This document shows, piece by piece, positions 30,025 to 41,412 of a stretch of 64,000 nt of DNA. Both the position numbers and the translations under genes were made by a program. Numbering within the stretch: position 1 is the first letter of the stretch; each line of letters starts with the position of its first letter. The stretch comes from Leidyana gryllorum EB-2025a. Its lineage: Eukaryota > Apicomplexa. The stretch covers positions 124,001 through 188,000 of the forward strand of contig JBLWGC010000173.1 in the NCBI GenBank assembly GCA_048772705.1. The letters are read 5' to 3'. Under the pieces are notes generated by a model. The model had not been told where the DNA came from. It saw nothing but the letters and a program-made list of their open reading frames with translations, and did no database searches.

Positions 30025-31862
30025 ATGTCAGACTTAACATTAACCCATCGTGGTATTCGCCAGGCCCGCAAACGCCCCCCCCCACCACCATCTCCCACCG
30101 CTGATAGGATTTTCCTCCCCAGACAGAAGATCTGTAATGTTATCGAGTTCGGAACCTTCGATTCGAAACCACAACCTAAGCAAATCTCTATCGAATACGC
30201 CTATGAGTCATGGATTGACTCTTTGTGCAAAGCCCGAACCGACTCTAAGCTCAAAGTAGCTGCATTTGCTCCCGAACATGTCCTGGCGGGTGAGTGAGTC
30301 ATGACTAACTTGAGTGACTGTGTGATGTTGAGAGAAACACCGTGCGGCTGTCGTCACACCGGATATCTTTTCCCGGTGGACAGTGTCGAACATGTGGTAA
30401 AACCCCGTTGAGATGCTAACGGTGCTTCGTGTGCGTCCAAACGTGTGTCTCGTCATGTCATTGCAGTTTGTCCTGAGATTCGGTCTCTCTGGCGCAGTTA
30501 TCGGCTGTCGGCGCGCCCCCTCTTGATTCGCACCATACTTCCGACATTGCAGCAGTGGGTCCTGATGGCGAGTTGTTGGGTGCTGAATACTTCAAAGGTC
30601 CCCGCGGTTACGGGTTTTCTCGTTAGCAGGTGTTGCTTCTCAGCTTGGGCCAGGTATGCTAATGAATGTTGCGAACGAGCCGTGTTTGTCTGTGCTGCCG
30701 TTGACTGCGCTCTCTTTGGCGGGCTGTCGCAACGTGGGTGGACCTCCCGTCACGCGCCTTCTGGAGCGAGTACCCCGCTTGAGGCGGATCAACCTGTCTG
30801 GATGCCCGAGTTCCCTTACCTCCACTGTTCAACGTCAACTGGCCCAGTTCCTACAATCTGGTCAGCTGCAAGCTCTAGCGTTCCAGGGCAGTCCCGTCAT
30901 CGCAGAAGGGGATGAGGCTCGCCCTTTGATCGATCTGTCCTGCCCAGGGTCGAACCTCTCCCGCCTCGAGATCCTAGAAGTTCGGCGAGCGCGTCTGAGG
31001 CTGAAAGCTAACACCCCGTTGTTCCCGCTAAGTCTGGTGAGCCAGTCGAGTTTGCGGGATGTTACAGATGCGAGCATGTAGAAGCGCCTCTGTCTCCGAG
31101 AAGTGGACTTGGAGATTCTTATTGAGCCAGCGGAGCTGTATAGATTTCCACATTTGAAGGTCGTCACCCTCGAGAGTGAGAATATGTCAATCGCTGTCTG
31201 TCACCGACACGTTGTAGACGTGACCTTGGATCCTACGGCTCTGCAGCGCTTCATTAAGTGTTGTTCCAACCTGGAGTCCTTCACGCTCGCAAATATGACT
31301 TCTCTGAATCAGGAGAATTGGGATTCGCAGGCCGGAGAGCTCTTTTGGTTGGGGCTCTTTCCTCAACAAGCCACACCCACACAGACTCCACCAGATATAG
31401 ATGATGATATGACCGAACAGCCGGTCGACCCTCCTATACTGCCACTGACGTTGAGACGCCTCAAAGTGTATAAAGACCCCGGGTAAGTTGGATCAGAGAG
31501 GGCGTTGCACTGACTCATCGTCCTGAAGATTCACACCATTGGTGGCGGTATTCTTGGTGATCATGTACTCTGGCTTGCGAAATCTGACATTGAGACACTG
31601 CGACGCCCTGGATGGAGATGTTGTTAGTCATCTGGCCGGGATGCCGGTTCCCCAGGAATACGTGGCTGCCCCCAGACAGCTCTCGATAGTCATTGAAGGT
31701 CCCACATCGGTTCTACCACTGGAGTTTCGGTTGGCACTACAAGAAATGGGTCTGCGCGGTATCAGCATTGTCGCCAAAAGTGCACCGGCAAGTAGCAACG
31801 CCAAACACAACGGTCACTCGAGACTAATCCCACCAATCCGTCATCCGGTGTTCTCACTGTAG
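30025..31862 (+). CDS. Leucine-rich repeat protein (exons 2-3 tentative)
   Basis: Best model: exons 30025-30289, 30478-30597, 30630-31036, 31082-31482 and 31529-31862, about 508 residues. Exon 1 (IEFGTFDSKPQPKQISIEYA) and exons 4-5 are firm. The second intron acceptor could be at 30467 instead, which gives another frame, and the third intron would be only 32 nt. Leucine-rich repeats of the RNI/F-box-LRR type are seen at LTALSLAGCRNVGGPPV, LRRINLSGCPSSL, LKVVTLESENMSIAV, LESFTLANMTSL, LRRLKVYKDPG and LRNLTLRHCDALDG. The 45-nt intron 31037-31081 removes an in-frame TAG. No signal peptide. Function is unknown; LRRs of this type often serve as substrate receptors. Its last 9 nt overlap the end of the convergent OAT gene. 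Confidence 0.7.
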
Positions 31863-33213
31863 TGGAGTTTGGACCCGAGCTGCAATCTCAGATATGGTCG
31901 ATTCAATCATCCGAGCGGCGGTTTCCAGTTCCGCCTCAGTGATAACCAGAGGAGGAGTGAGGCGCACTGTGTGCTCATGCGTTGGCTTGACGAGCAACCC
32001 TTTCCCTTTAAGTGCGACGCAAAGATCCCAGGCGTTGACGCCAGTTGCAGTTTGATCGATTTCCATCGCCATCATCAGACCCTTACCCCGAACCGCCCGC
32101 ACCACTTGGGGATACTTAGTGCGGATCTTCTGCAAGTCCGACAAAAACTTTGACCCCACCTTGGCGGCATTCTCAACCATCTTCTCACTGATCAAAGCGT
32201 CCAATGCGGCCATTAAGACGGCACACGCCAGGGGATTGCCGCCGAACGTACTACCATGTTGTCCCGGCTTGATGCATAGCATGATGTCATCATCGGCCAG
32301 TACTGCAGAAATGGGTAGCACCCCACCTGACAGTGCCTTCCCCATCAAAACAATCTCGGGACGGACATTGTCATGGTGGCAGGCCAACAAACGGCCAGTT
32401 CGGCCAAGACCGGATTGTATCTCATCGCACATGAGCAAGCAATTATTCTTTAAACACAACTTGTGGGCTGCTTCCAAATATCCATTGTCCGGGATGATGA
32501 CTCCAGCTTCACCCTGAATGCAGTTGTTGCAATGTTACAGCACATTCGGCATGGCGCACACATGTGTGCGCGAACAGAAAGATGGCACAATGTGTCCGCT
32601 GCCTTACCTGAATAGGCTCAACCAGAAACGCTGCGACTCTGTCCCGGTACTCCTCTAATATAGTCTTGAGCGCCGAAATGTCATTAAATGGTACGTTAAT
32701 GAAACCGGGGGCACGCGGGCCGAAGCCCCCGTAGCTATCCGGATCCGTAGAAAAGGATATAACAGTTGAAGTACGGCCGTGGAAATTGTCTCTGGCCGTG
32801 ATGATCAAGGCCTGATCTGTGGGCACCCCTTTTTTGTCGTACGCCCATCTTCTCGCAAGTTTGATCCCACTTTCCACGGCTTCAGCTCCCGAGTTCATCA
32901 ACAAGGCTTTCTGATATCCAAAAGTGTCGCATAAGAGTTTCTCGGCGGGTCCGAGGCGATCATTGTAGAAAGCACGTGAAGTAAGGGTTACAAGCTGAGC
33001 TTGTTCTACGAGCGCGTTGATGATCTTTGGGTGTCGGTGGCCCTGATTGACTGCCGAGTAAGCTGCGAGGAAGTCCATATATTGGCGACCTTCCACATCA
33101 TAAACATAGATCCCTTCGGCACGTCCAATGACCACCGGAAGGGGATGGTAGTTATGAGCGCCATATTGACTTTCAAGAGCGATTAAATCTTGTGCAGACA
33201 TGTGTTCTCTCAT
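31854..33213 (-). CDS. OAT: Ornithine aminotransferase
   Basis: PLP enzyme that converts ornithine and 2-oxoglutarate to glutamate semialdehyde and glutamate, linking arginine and proline metabolism. Two exons, 33213-32608 and 32513-31854, give 421 residues from the first ATG; a second ATG at 33201 is four codons on. Family blocks: YGAHNYHPLPVVI, AYSAVNQGHRHPKII, NSGAEAVESGIKLARRW, FLVEPIQGEAGVIIPD across the intron, LLMCDEIQSGLGRTG, and LMGKALSGG with the Schiff-base lysine at about residue 261. It ends in the family motif VRLTPPLVI. There is no presequence, so it is likely cytosolic like the Plasmodium enzyme. The intron holds a perfect 18-nt palindrome at 32554-32571. It lies 28 nt downstream of the glycosyltransferase stop. 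Confidence 0.95.
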
Positions 33214-33241
33214 ATTATTTTTGCGAGAGGAAAAAGAGGAC

Positions 33242-35308
33242 CTAATCTGTGTGAGTCAGCCCGTACGATTCTGGGGGCTCTTCGAATGTGTTCCAGCACG
33301 CTTTCCTTATCTGTGTGGTGTTGTGGCTACACACATTTTTCCAACCCTCCATTTTGTAATTGGGCCATCCAGGATACAGATGTACCATCCAATCGCCGGG
33401 AGCCCAAGCGAGGTCCGGTCTGTGTCTGGAGGATAGCAGAGGCTCCCGCAGGACGCCTGCAGTGAGACGTTGGGGCAGGATGCCTATGTCCAGACCACCT
33501 GTGTTCGATCCCAACTCGTATGTGACTAGAGGTTGATACTTTTCGAGATGTCGCATAGCTTCTTTCTTCTTCTTGAGTGGCTCTTGGATATCTTCCACTT
33601 TCATTCCGAATTCACGCTCGAGAACGAAGGTGAAGACGCCTTGATCTGTGTCCCAGTACTTCATCACACTCTCCTCTGCGAGTTTTCGGTCGCGGACGAA
33701 CATGGTGATGGTGTCGACGAACACCAGCATCGGCAAAATGGACTCTGATCTACGCCAGTAAATGAAACCGGTGTTAATCGGCAGCTTCACATCAATACTG
33801 TCGACAGGGTGGTCCTTAAAAGCAACAAAGTCGCAGCCCACGAGCAGCAAAGAGTCTTCGATGCTGAACCTCTCCATCGCGGGCGGCGACTTGTGTTTCT
33901 TCAGTGGTTTCTTTGAGACCCCAATAGTGGTCAGTGGGGCTGCAGCCGGTGGGGGAGCGTCCTCTGCAGCCGGGACATCTGCATTAACGTCACTCTTTGG
34001 TCCTGACCCGGCCTCCACGATGGGGTCTCCCGCTGGCTCCTGTCGGTCTTCGTCTTCCAGGACTGGAGGTGACTTGGCGTCACTTTCGGAGGGCGACTTC
34101 ACCAACACCGGTGGCTGGTTGGGGGGTGGATTAGGTGCCTCGGCCTGCGTGTCTCCCATCAATGCACGATGATCGGGGATGTAGAACAGCTCGTCGAGGG
34201 CACCGGCGGCCTCAGCTTGAGATGCAAAGTCCCCACCGGCCTGGTTGGCGCTGGGGGCGTCTGGGTCACTATCACGAGTGAGTTTCTCCAGATCGGGTGT
34301 GTGGGGGAATGTGGCGAGAATGCGTTTGAGCCATTCGTCCAGAGAAAAGTCGGGCTTTGTCACCAGGATGTCTTCATCCAAATACAATATGTGTCTCGTT
34401 TCGGGTGGTGCTTCTTTCCACAGTTTGAGCAAAGCTATAAATTTGAAGAAGTATGGATCAATCGGCGAGGCGCAACCTGTGTTGCCTTTGGGTAAATGAG
34501 GCTGAAGAATGCTCCCTTTCGCCTTGGGGACAACGTCCCAAATCTCGGCCGCATACTGCGTCAAATTAGCGGGGTATAAATCCAGGCGACGCTCGTCTTC
34601 ATGGTGTTCGAGGTACTTTGTCTTGCATCGCATATGCCAGTAGCAGTAGCCATGCGTCATCGCAAAGACTTTCCGGTTGAATATTCCACGAGGCATCGGC
34701 GTCGGGTCATCCCGATGCCAATCTCGGTTCCCAGCGGTTACGAGGATAGTTGTACAGTTCACATATAACGGGTCTTCATCGGTCGGAGGCAAAGGAGGAG
34801 CCTCCTCGTCCGGATGTTTGTAGTAGGCTGGCAAGTTGTAGTACGGCGTCTCCACCAAGAGCGACTCTTCACCATCAGATCCTGGTGGAGGATGGATCGC
34901 AGGATGATTCTTGTAGACACCGTCTGCTAGCGTGACACTGTCTTCCGAAGAAGGACTGTGGACCCATCGGAACTCAAAGTCATCTAAACGGATATTCAAT
35001 GACTCCTTCAGCAAAAGCTCCACTTTTCTCCATATGTCAACCACTGCCATCCCTTCCACCTCAGCACGTAATCGAACAGCATCAGGACGGCCATCATCCA
35101 ATAAAGGATAACTATGGAATATACTTGTTGGATCTGCACGCAACACTCGCTCCTCCGATGTCGATGACGAGTGGTATACACATATTGAATAGATACTCAA
35201 GTTTAAGAGGCCCAAAAGGAGCACACCGATCACCCATCTACGACGGCAGTGACTCCTCACAAAATACACCAAATCAAGAAAGCCTAGCCCCCGTCGCCTA
35301 AGCTCCAT
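33242..35308 (-). CDS. Type II membrane glycosyltransferase (GT34/GMA12-MNN10-like)
   Basis: Single exon, 688 residues from the ATG at 35308; a frame extension above it lacks an ATG. A short cytosolic basic tail is followed by one membrane helix, WVIGVLLLGLLNLSIYSICV (residues 25-44), and a large lumenal part: the type II layout of Golgi glycosyltransferases. Catalytic features resemble the GT34 fold: FAMTHGYCYWH, IALLKLWKEAP, then HILYLDEDILV with a DxD-like metal site, NTGFIYWRR, WDTDQGVFTFVL and MVHLYPGWPN near the C-terminus. Between about residues 335 and 500 lies a Pro/Ala/Asp-rich insertion that splits the catalytic domain. The donor and acceptor sugars cannot be told. N-glycan or cell-wall polysaccharide synthesis is possible. 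Confidence 0.75.
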   Translation of the reverse strand: MELRRRGLGFLDLVYFVRSHCRRRWVIGVLLLGLLNLSIYSICVYHSSSTSEERVLRADPTSIFHSYPLLDDGRPDAVRLRAEVEGMAVVDIWRKVELLLKESLNIRLDDFEFRWVHSPSSEDSVTLADGVYKNHPAIHPPPGSDGEESLLVETPYYNLPAYYKHPDEEAPPLPPTDEDPLYVNCTTILVTAGNRDWHRDDPTPMPRGIFNRKVFAMTHGYCYWHMRCKTKYLEHHEDERRLDLYPANLTQYAAEIWDVVPKAKGSILQPHLPKGNTGCASPIDPYFFKFIALLKLWKEAPPETRHILYLDEDILVTKPDFSLDEWLKRILATFPHTPDLEKLTRDSDPDAPSANQAGGDFASQAEAAGALDELFYIPDHRALMGDTQAEAPNPPPNQPPVLVKSPSESDAKSPPVLEDEDRQEPAGDPIVEAGSGPKSDVNADVPAAEDAPPPAAAPLTTIGVSKKPLKKHKSPPAMERFSIEDSLLLVGCDFVAFKDHPVDSIDVKLPINTGFIYWRRSESILPMLVFVDTITMFVRDRKLAEESVMKYWDTDQGVFTFVLEREFGMKVEDIQEPLKKKKEAMRHLEKYQPLVTYELGSNTGGLDIGILPQRLTAGVLREPLLSSRHRPDLAWAPGDWMVHLYPGWPNYKMEGWKNVCSHNTTQIRKACWNTFEEPPESYGLTHTD

Positions 35309-35362
35309 CGCAGGTCCACCACCAATGTCCAAAAGACTTTCGTTTCCGCCAAAATCCTATTT

Positions 35363-36283
35363 CTAGGGCCATGCATCAAATTCGCAATCATCCTCTTCAT
35401 CTGAGTCGCACGTAGCTTGAACATGCTCCGGAGGCAACTCAGGAATCAGCTCCTCGTCTTTCTTGCTGTCCCATTGCTTCGCAAAGTAAACCCATATAGT
35501 CTTTAGATCCGCACGTCCCGCACCCCTCGAAAGATCGGGCATCTTCACTTCGCGAGCCTCGGGGAATCTTTCATAAGCCCATAGCTTGTTATCCGTAATG
35601 TTCCACGCAACAAACGCGAATGAGAAACGATCAGCTGCGGCAACAAATGTGAAGAAGATTCAAAAGTCAAATAGCGGGCAGCACACAGCCACCAACGCCG
35701 TATCATTCATCCTGCCAGAGGAGGAACACTCACGATATGTGCATGTTGCAATGTCGATAACTTCGGTCTGCCACAAATCCTCCACGCCATTCTCATGCGG
35801 ATCGTATATCATTGTTTCAAAAGACCGATCCAAATAGAAGCTCAGTAGTGTCCGCGGGTCTTTGTGCGGCCCGATTTGCTCGAGAACATCTGACTCTAGC
35901 GAGTCGCCGGACGAGTCGGATTCTTCAGATTCATCACTGGATGAGTAGCTGTCATCATCCGATCCATCACGTGAGCCAGCTGGAGTTTTCCGTCGTTTAG
36001 AAGCCCTTTTCTTATCGACTAAAGCCGAGAACTCTTTGAAGGAGTCTTGGACACCCTTCTGAAACCTGCAGAGCCGGTCATTTCTCTTTGTGGGGGACGA
36101 TTCCACACACGTGTGTGCAGCGTGAGAACACGACGAGCGCACTCACTTTCTCCAGAAATCTCTTGTGGTTAAGTCCAGTAAGCCCAGCTCGGTGATGGAG
36201 CCGATGACAAACAACTTCACATCGCGACCCTTGGGGGGTTTGAACACAATGTCAAACCTCAGCTTGGTGTTGCCCGTCGCCAT
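35363..36283 (-). CDS. CBM20 (starch-binding) domain protein
   Basis: Three exons, 36283-36147, 36065-35734 and 35634-35363, give 246 residues. The N-terminus LRFDIVFKPPKGRDVKLFVIG followed by SITELGLLDL matches the first strands of the carbohydrate-binding module family 20, which binds starch, glycogen or amylopectin. Later strands (LLSFYLDRSFETMIYDPHENGVEDLW; FSFAFVAWNITDNKLWAYERFPEAREV is split over positions 35634-35560) show the expected Trp and Tyr residues, although a long basic/acidic insertion (KKRASKRRKTPAG, then Ser/Asp/Glu-rich) separates them. The tail is acidic. No catalytic domain is present, so a targeting or regulatory role in amylopectin metabolism is inferred. Intron 1 carries a perfect 14-nt palindrome at 36104-36117. 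Confidence 0.7.
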
Positions 36284-36328
36284 GTGCAGGGAGCGGGTGC
36301 GAATATCAAAAAGTACAAAGTTGCCTGT

Positions 36329-39300
36329 CTAAAGCCTCCCCCTTCGTTTCAATCGATGTAGAAGTTTATGGGGAATCTCAACCGCAGGTGCCCATGGAGC
36401 TTCGCTACATCGATAGAAGACTATATATGGTGTTTCTTCAGGTCGCTCTGGATGCTTCGACCTTTCGGCAACAACCTCATGGGGTTGACCTGCGACCTTG
36501 ATTCTGGTGACGTGTGAGTCATTGACCATGTAGGTGTGCCTATTGGGGACCTCCAAATCTGGAGGAATGTCTGTTGCGCCTGATTCCACAGCTTGCTGAA
36601 GCCAGTCGCATGGCAGGCAAGGCTCGGCCATAGCTCCGACCAGATAGTAATGACCCGAATTCGCGGTGGCTCCCTACGAAGGTGATGAGATGAGTAGGTG
36701 TTTTATCAAACCCAGTAGGAAGTGGATGGGGCATTAGGAGTGTGTCTACATTGCAAGACCATCAATGCTTACCGTATGCATGATAGCTGCGTATAGCTCG
36801 TAATGGAACTTTCCCAGATGTATGTGTGGGTTCAGATAGACAGTGTCCCGCAATTTATCTTTCTCTCTGCGTTCGGCATTCCATCCAAACCGGTTGAGGG
36901 TGATCATGAGATGTCGAGGGGCGGATTGCACACTGAACCACTTGATGGCCTTTCGTCTCTTCTTGCACTTATCACACATATAGGCGTTGGATCCCTCGAG
37001 AGTCTCTTTGGCGAAGAGTCTCTCAATCAGCATTTCGATTGAGACTCCTGCGAGACTTGACATCTGTTTGCGTCAGAAAAGACTCACTTTGTCCATTGAG
37101 ATCTGGTCCAAGAAACATGGAGAGATCCTGGATCACTTCATCCCTCTCCGACTTGTAGCCACAAACAGTGCATTGCACATGATTGATGGCCACACCGGCG
37201 AACACTGACCGCACAAGTTTCTGTTGTTGGCCTCCAAGTGCCGCGAAGAGCCACCTCCCAAACTCGCTCGAGTCGTGCTGCACTCCCCGCGGGAACTGAC
37301 GTTGGATAGTTTTCACAAAGTCGTCAGGTTCAATAGCCGATCTGAGAAGGGTAAGTTGCGTCAGTCAATGCCATTCAAAGTGTGTCTCACTCCCGAGTAG
37401 TCAACATCTCTGCGAACAGTAGTTGCAGCTCTTCCAATACCGTCTGGCTGGTATCCGCTGTAAATATACCGTTGTGAAGACCACCGCGAGATAGTTACAA
37501 TGCGTCTCACCATCGTCTTCGTTCAGTGTGAATCGGAATAAATTCGTCACAAACGGTTGTGTGTGGAATAGGGCTTGCAGAAACGAGTTCGCATAACAAG
37601 CTGTGGGAAGTAAATGTCTCGGAGACGAAACATCACTACACCTCACTGTTCCCAAGATTCCGTAGTCCCGGAGCTCTGCGTCGTCGACTGACAGCTTTCC
37701 GAGACTTTTGCGCCATTTCAGGCGGCCAGGGTAGATCTGCCAATGGCATTGTTGGAGACAGCCCAGCCCAATCTCTCACCTTCATAGACCAGAGGAGTCC
37801 GCTTCGTCGTCCCTTGTGGCGGTATCTGCGTCAAATCCTCCACAGTCGTGTCGACTTGAGAAGGGTCCCATTGCAGCAGCTGCTGCTGTTGGTAACTCGC
37901 ATCCCATCCCCAAGGAATCATCGTTTGGATATTATTATTATCTGTGGTCACAGTCCCACTTGGAATATGGCTCCTCATAGACGCGGCAGTGCCGTAAGCC
38001 CCCGCGCTCGAGGAATAGGGTAACATGGAGTGAGGCCCGTATGAAGGACCCATTTCATTGTACGGAATCATTTGTGTTCCTCCGTTTGGAACCGCCCAAC
38101 CCGCAGCTTGTTGTCCACGGGACACTCGCGGCCGCAGCCACCTTCTCATAGTCATCTGTGTGTGCTCGTCCAGTTCGTGCATGACAGCCATAGGTGGGGC
38201 GGGTGGAAAAGCTCCAACAATAGGCGTCGACATTGGAGGAGCTGCTGCCGCCAATGTCATGCTGCTGTCGACTGGAGGATGGTACACGGGATCTGGAGGC
38301 ACTGCTGCATTAGAATTTGGCCGACCATTATGACTCTTGCGTCCTCGAGCAGACTCTTCTGTCAGTTTGCTTTGATACTTGGACGACTCAGCTGTGGGAA
38401 AAGGGCGTTCCGAAGGCGACGCCCAACTCAGATCGGGACTCATCCAACTGTCAACAGTTGGTTTTGCGTCTCCAGACACGCCCATAATAGGGACACTGCC
38501 CACTCCTTGCGGCAACTGGCTGAGCACCAGATCAATCAGCAGCGGATTCTGTTGTTCCTGCAGAACCATAGCGGATGTCTGACGCTCAGCGACAGAGCCC
38601 TCCCCAGACGTGCTCAGCCCGTCCGGACCGTTCGTAATCAGCTTGTCCACTTCAGCCATCACTTGCTCAGCAAAGTTCACCAGAGACTGTCTGACGGTGG
38701 CAGTGGTACGAGCGATGTCCAAAAATCGCTTCAGGGCGGGAACAATGCTGCTGATGAAGCGCGGGACATCAGGGTCAATTGCCACTGTGGAAACGCACGC
38801 GCGCGCGCTGTATTTTAGAAGGTAATTCCGTTCGAATCCCACCTGGATAAGGACCATCTCGAATCAGATACATCAGCAAATGCAGCGCGTCCTCAACATT
38901 GGTTGGCGTCGCCGCCTTTGCCGTCACCATTCTCATGGCCGTCTCCAGAAAGCCCAGAACGGTACCGTCAGTGCCAGACCGATCGAGAGTCTTTAGTCGA
39001 ACTATCTGAAAGTGCAAGCGGGATCCATCAGCAATCTTTGGAATGAATAGCTCCTCACCCGTAGCATTGCAGCCATAAAGTCGTATAGTGGTACGCGACG
39101 GGGACCCCCGGAATCCTCAGAGTCTGTGAAAGACACACGGGTTTATGGCTCCACTTTCACACAGTGTGCATTACCCATCAAACACTGTGCTCGGGGTGTC
39201 GGACCCCAAGCGAATACTGTCAGAGTCATCCACAGACGCATGAGCTGTGATGGGGTGAGTCCAGCATCCACGTGGGCCTCCCAGATGGCAAGATAGTGAG

Positions 39301-41311
39301 CCGGATCGCTCACAACCCCGAGAACAAGCTCAAAGTCTCGACTTAATTCCTCCTGAGGTCCACTCAGCAGTAGACACTGCCACCACCAACTCATCCAATA
39401 TAACGACCGCGAAATACTGAGGCCAGACTTTAGTCTGTCGATGACGGGTGTGTGTGTGTGTGTGTCAAGTTGTCAGATCACTCGTTGTTATACCTGACTA
39501 TGGGAGCTTCGGTGACCAGCTGTTTGAGGAGTAAAAGCAGAGAAGCTTTGTTGTCGAGTGAGTCATCCGTGAGGGCCATCCACCGGAGACACAGATCCAA
39601 TATGTCATGTTTGGTGTCCACCCATCTGTGGAGATTTTTGGAATCTCAGCAGATCACCTTACGTCCGATTCGTGGGAGGGATCTCCGTGCGACGTGAGGC
39701 CGTAACTGGACGGGAAGATGGATACTTAGCCCAGAGGTCGATGACCAGATCTCTTATTGGACATCGAGTCAAAGTTGTAACGTCCTTTTCTCCAGAAGCC
39801 AAAGTCAAGAGCCCCACAGTGTCGGCCGCACAACTCTCATTGGTCCATCTGCGGTGGAAGTGGAGTGTTGCGCCGCGGTGGTGTCTCACTGTTCCTTGAG
39901 TCCTATCATTTGGGAGAAGAAGTCGGCGGCGAGGGTGTGGCGTCCCAAGTCGGTGGGGGGGCGACCTCCTGTTGCCCCGAACAGTTGGGCGTGTCGCGTA
40001 GGCTGAATGACGTCTATGACTCCGGTGGCGTTGCAAAGCAGACAGTGACGCAGAGCAAAGAAGCAGTGCTCATCCAACTGGGACGTTTTGAAGTGCCTTT
40101 GGGAGGAATACTTAGAGAAAGTTGACATATGAGCTCACCGACCCCAGAAAGTCGAGTATCTCCGAGACATATTGCGGGATGAGATCCTGACTCCCGAGAA
40201 CCAGAACTTCTCGTATTCTGACATTCTTCTCTTCACCAGAAATCTTTAGGGAATGGAGGACTGCTTGCAGAGGGGACGGTCCCCGGGCGTTGCTGAGATT
40301 CTCTGGTGATGGGGGTCTGAGCACTTCCGCTGCCTCTTTTGGCCGTTCCCGTTCGCTCTCTGCTGCGCCGACTTTGCCATCCACAATGTCGACCCGCACT
40401 GCGAGGGCCTCAACATCGGACTTGCGCTTCCTATCAGCTTTGGTGGACTTGCTGTCCGCGCTCACTGGGCGCGGAATGTCTGTGGGACCTTCCGATTCAC
40501 GGCGCCGTGTGGCTCGGGTGATCTCTCCCGGTGCCGACGGAAAGATGGAAGCCAGCGATGTGGGGGCGTCCATCCCTTCCGGGCGGGAAGACGACGCCGT
40601 TCCTTTGTACGTTACGAAACGAGAGTCAGACAGAGACAACACCTGTGGCTGGGACGTGCAGGACGGTGGCTCCAGGTCACTCGGAGGAGACGGGGGAGCC
40701 ACATCGGCGGGATCGGTGGGAAGTGGTATGTCGGTCAGGTTCAAGGGCGGGGGTGGGATCCGGTCGGGGACTTTCAGAGCGGACCCAAAGGAAGGCCGCG
40801 GGTGATCATCGGCTGGTGTCACTTTGGCCAGCTTGGACGGAGGAGACGGGGGTTTGAAGGTCGTCTTTCGGCGTCGACGGGGCAGTTTGCTCGGAGGGGT
40901 GTCGGGGGCATCCAGGAGCGTTAAACCTTCGGTAGTAGGTGGAGACTGGGTGGCTGATTTGTGACGGCCAGAATCTGAAGGGTTGTCCCTCGAGACTCCT
41001 GCAGCCGGGGGGCTCTCAGCGGACGGCTGCGTGGTGGTGGGAGAACGCCTTAACGGAGAAGATATTGGAAGCTATCGAGCGCTGCAACTCACTACTCACT
41101 CCGACGACTCGTGCTTGGTGAAGGGGCGGTTGGCCGGGCTGCTGTTGTTACCGTTGTTGCTGTCGACAGTACCGGATTGGTGCTGTTGTTGGGAGGGTGT
41201 CGTCAACACCGCGATGCTAGTGTGTGACCCGCTTCGTTGTAGTGGTACATCGTCCGGGAAAGGAAGGTCACTGGCGGATATGGCCTGTGTGCTCGAGGCC
41301 CGCCCTCTCAT
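36329..41311 (-). CDS. Ubiquitin-specific protease, USP35/USP38-like
   Basis: Cysteine protease that removes ubiquitin. Fifteen exons, 41311-41100, 41048-40139, 40110-39890, 39848-39663, 39625-39494, 39434-39175, 39123-39059, 39005-38843, 38784-37780, 37694-37647, 37600-37511, 37457-37391, 37341-37088, 37047-36773 and 36673-36329, keep phase for 1,410 residues. The N-terminal 350 residues are disordered, then comes a helical region like the HEAT-type N-terminus of USP38, then a Pro/Gln-rich linker. The catalytic domain starts GLRNLGNTCYANSFLQALF with Cys at about 1069, continues with FPRGVQHDSSEFGRWL, a CxxC zinc pair (CTVCGY, CDKCKK), and ANSGHYYLV with His at about 1304, and ends YIVFYRC. 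The QHDSSEF block and LQLLFAEM segment favour the USP35/38 branch. The ATG is 101 nt from the divergent ankyrin gene. Confidence 0.9.
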
Positions 41312-41412
41312 TGGACCCGCGATCTAGAGTACTTACATACAGTGTGTGCAGGGGTGACAGTAATTATCATCAAATTTTCTAAACCCTCCTCGGAGATCCA
41401 CTACCAACGAGA

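Noticed and set aside
38826-38842. GTTCGAATCCC, like a tRNA B box
   Set aside because: It lies at an intron-exon border of the USP gene. No A box or acceptor-stem pairing is found at tRNA distances.
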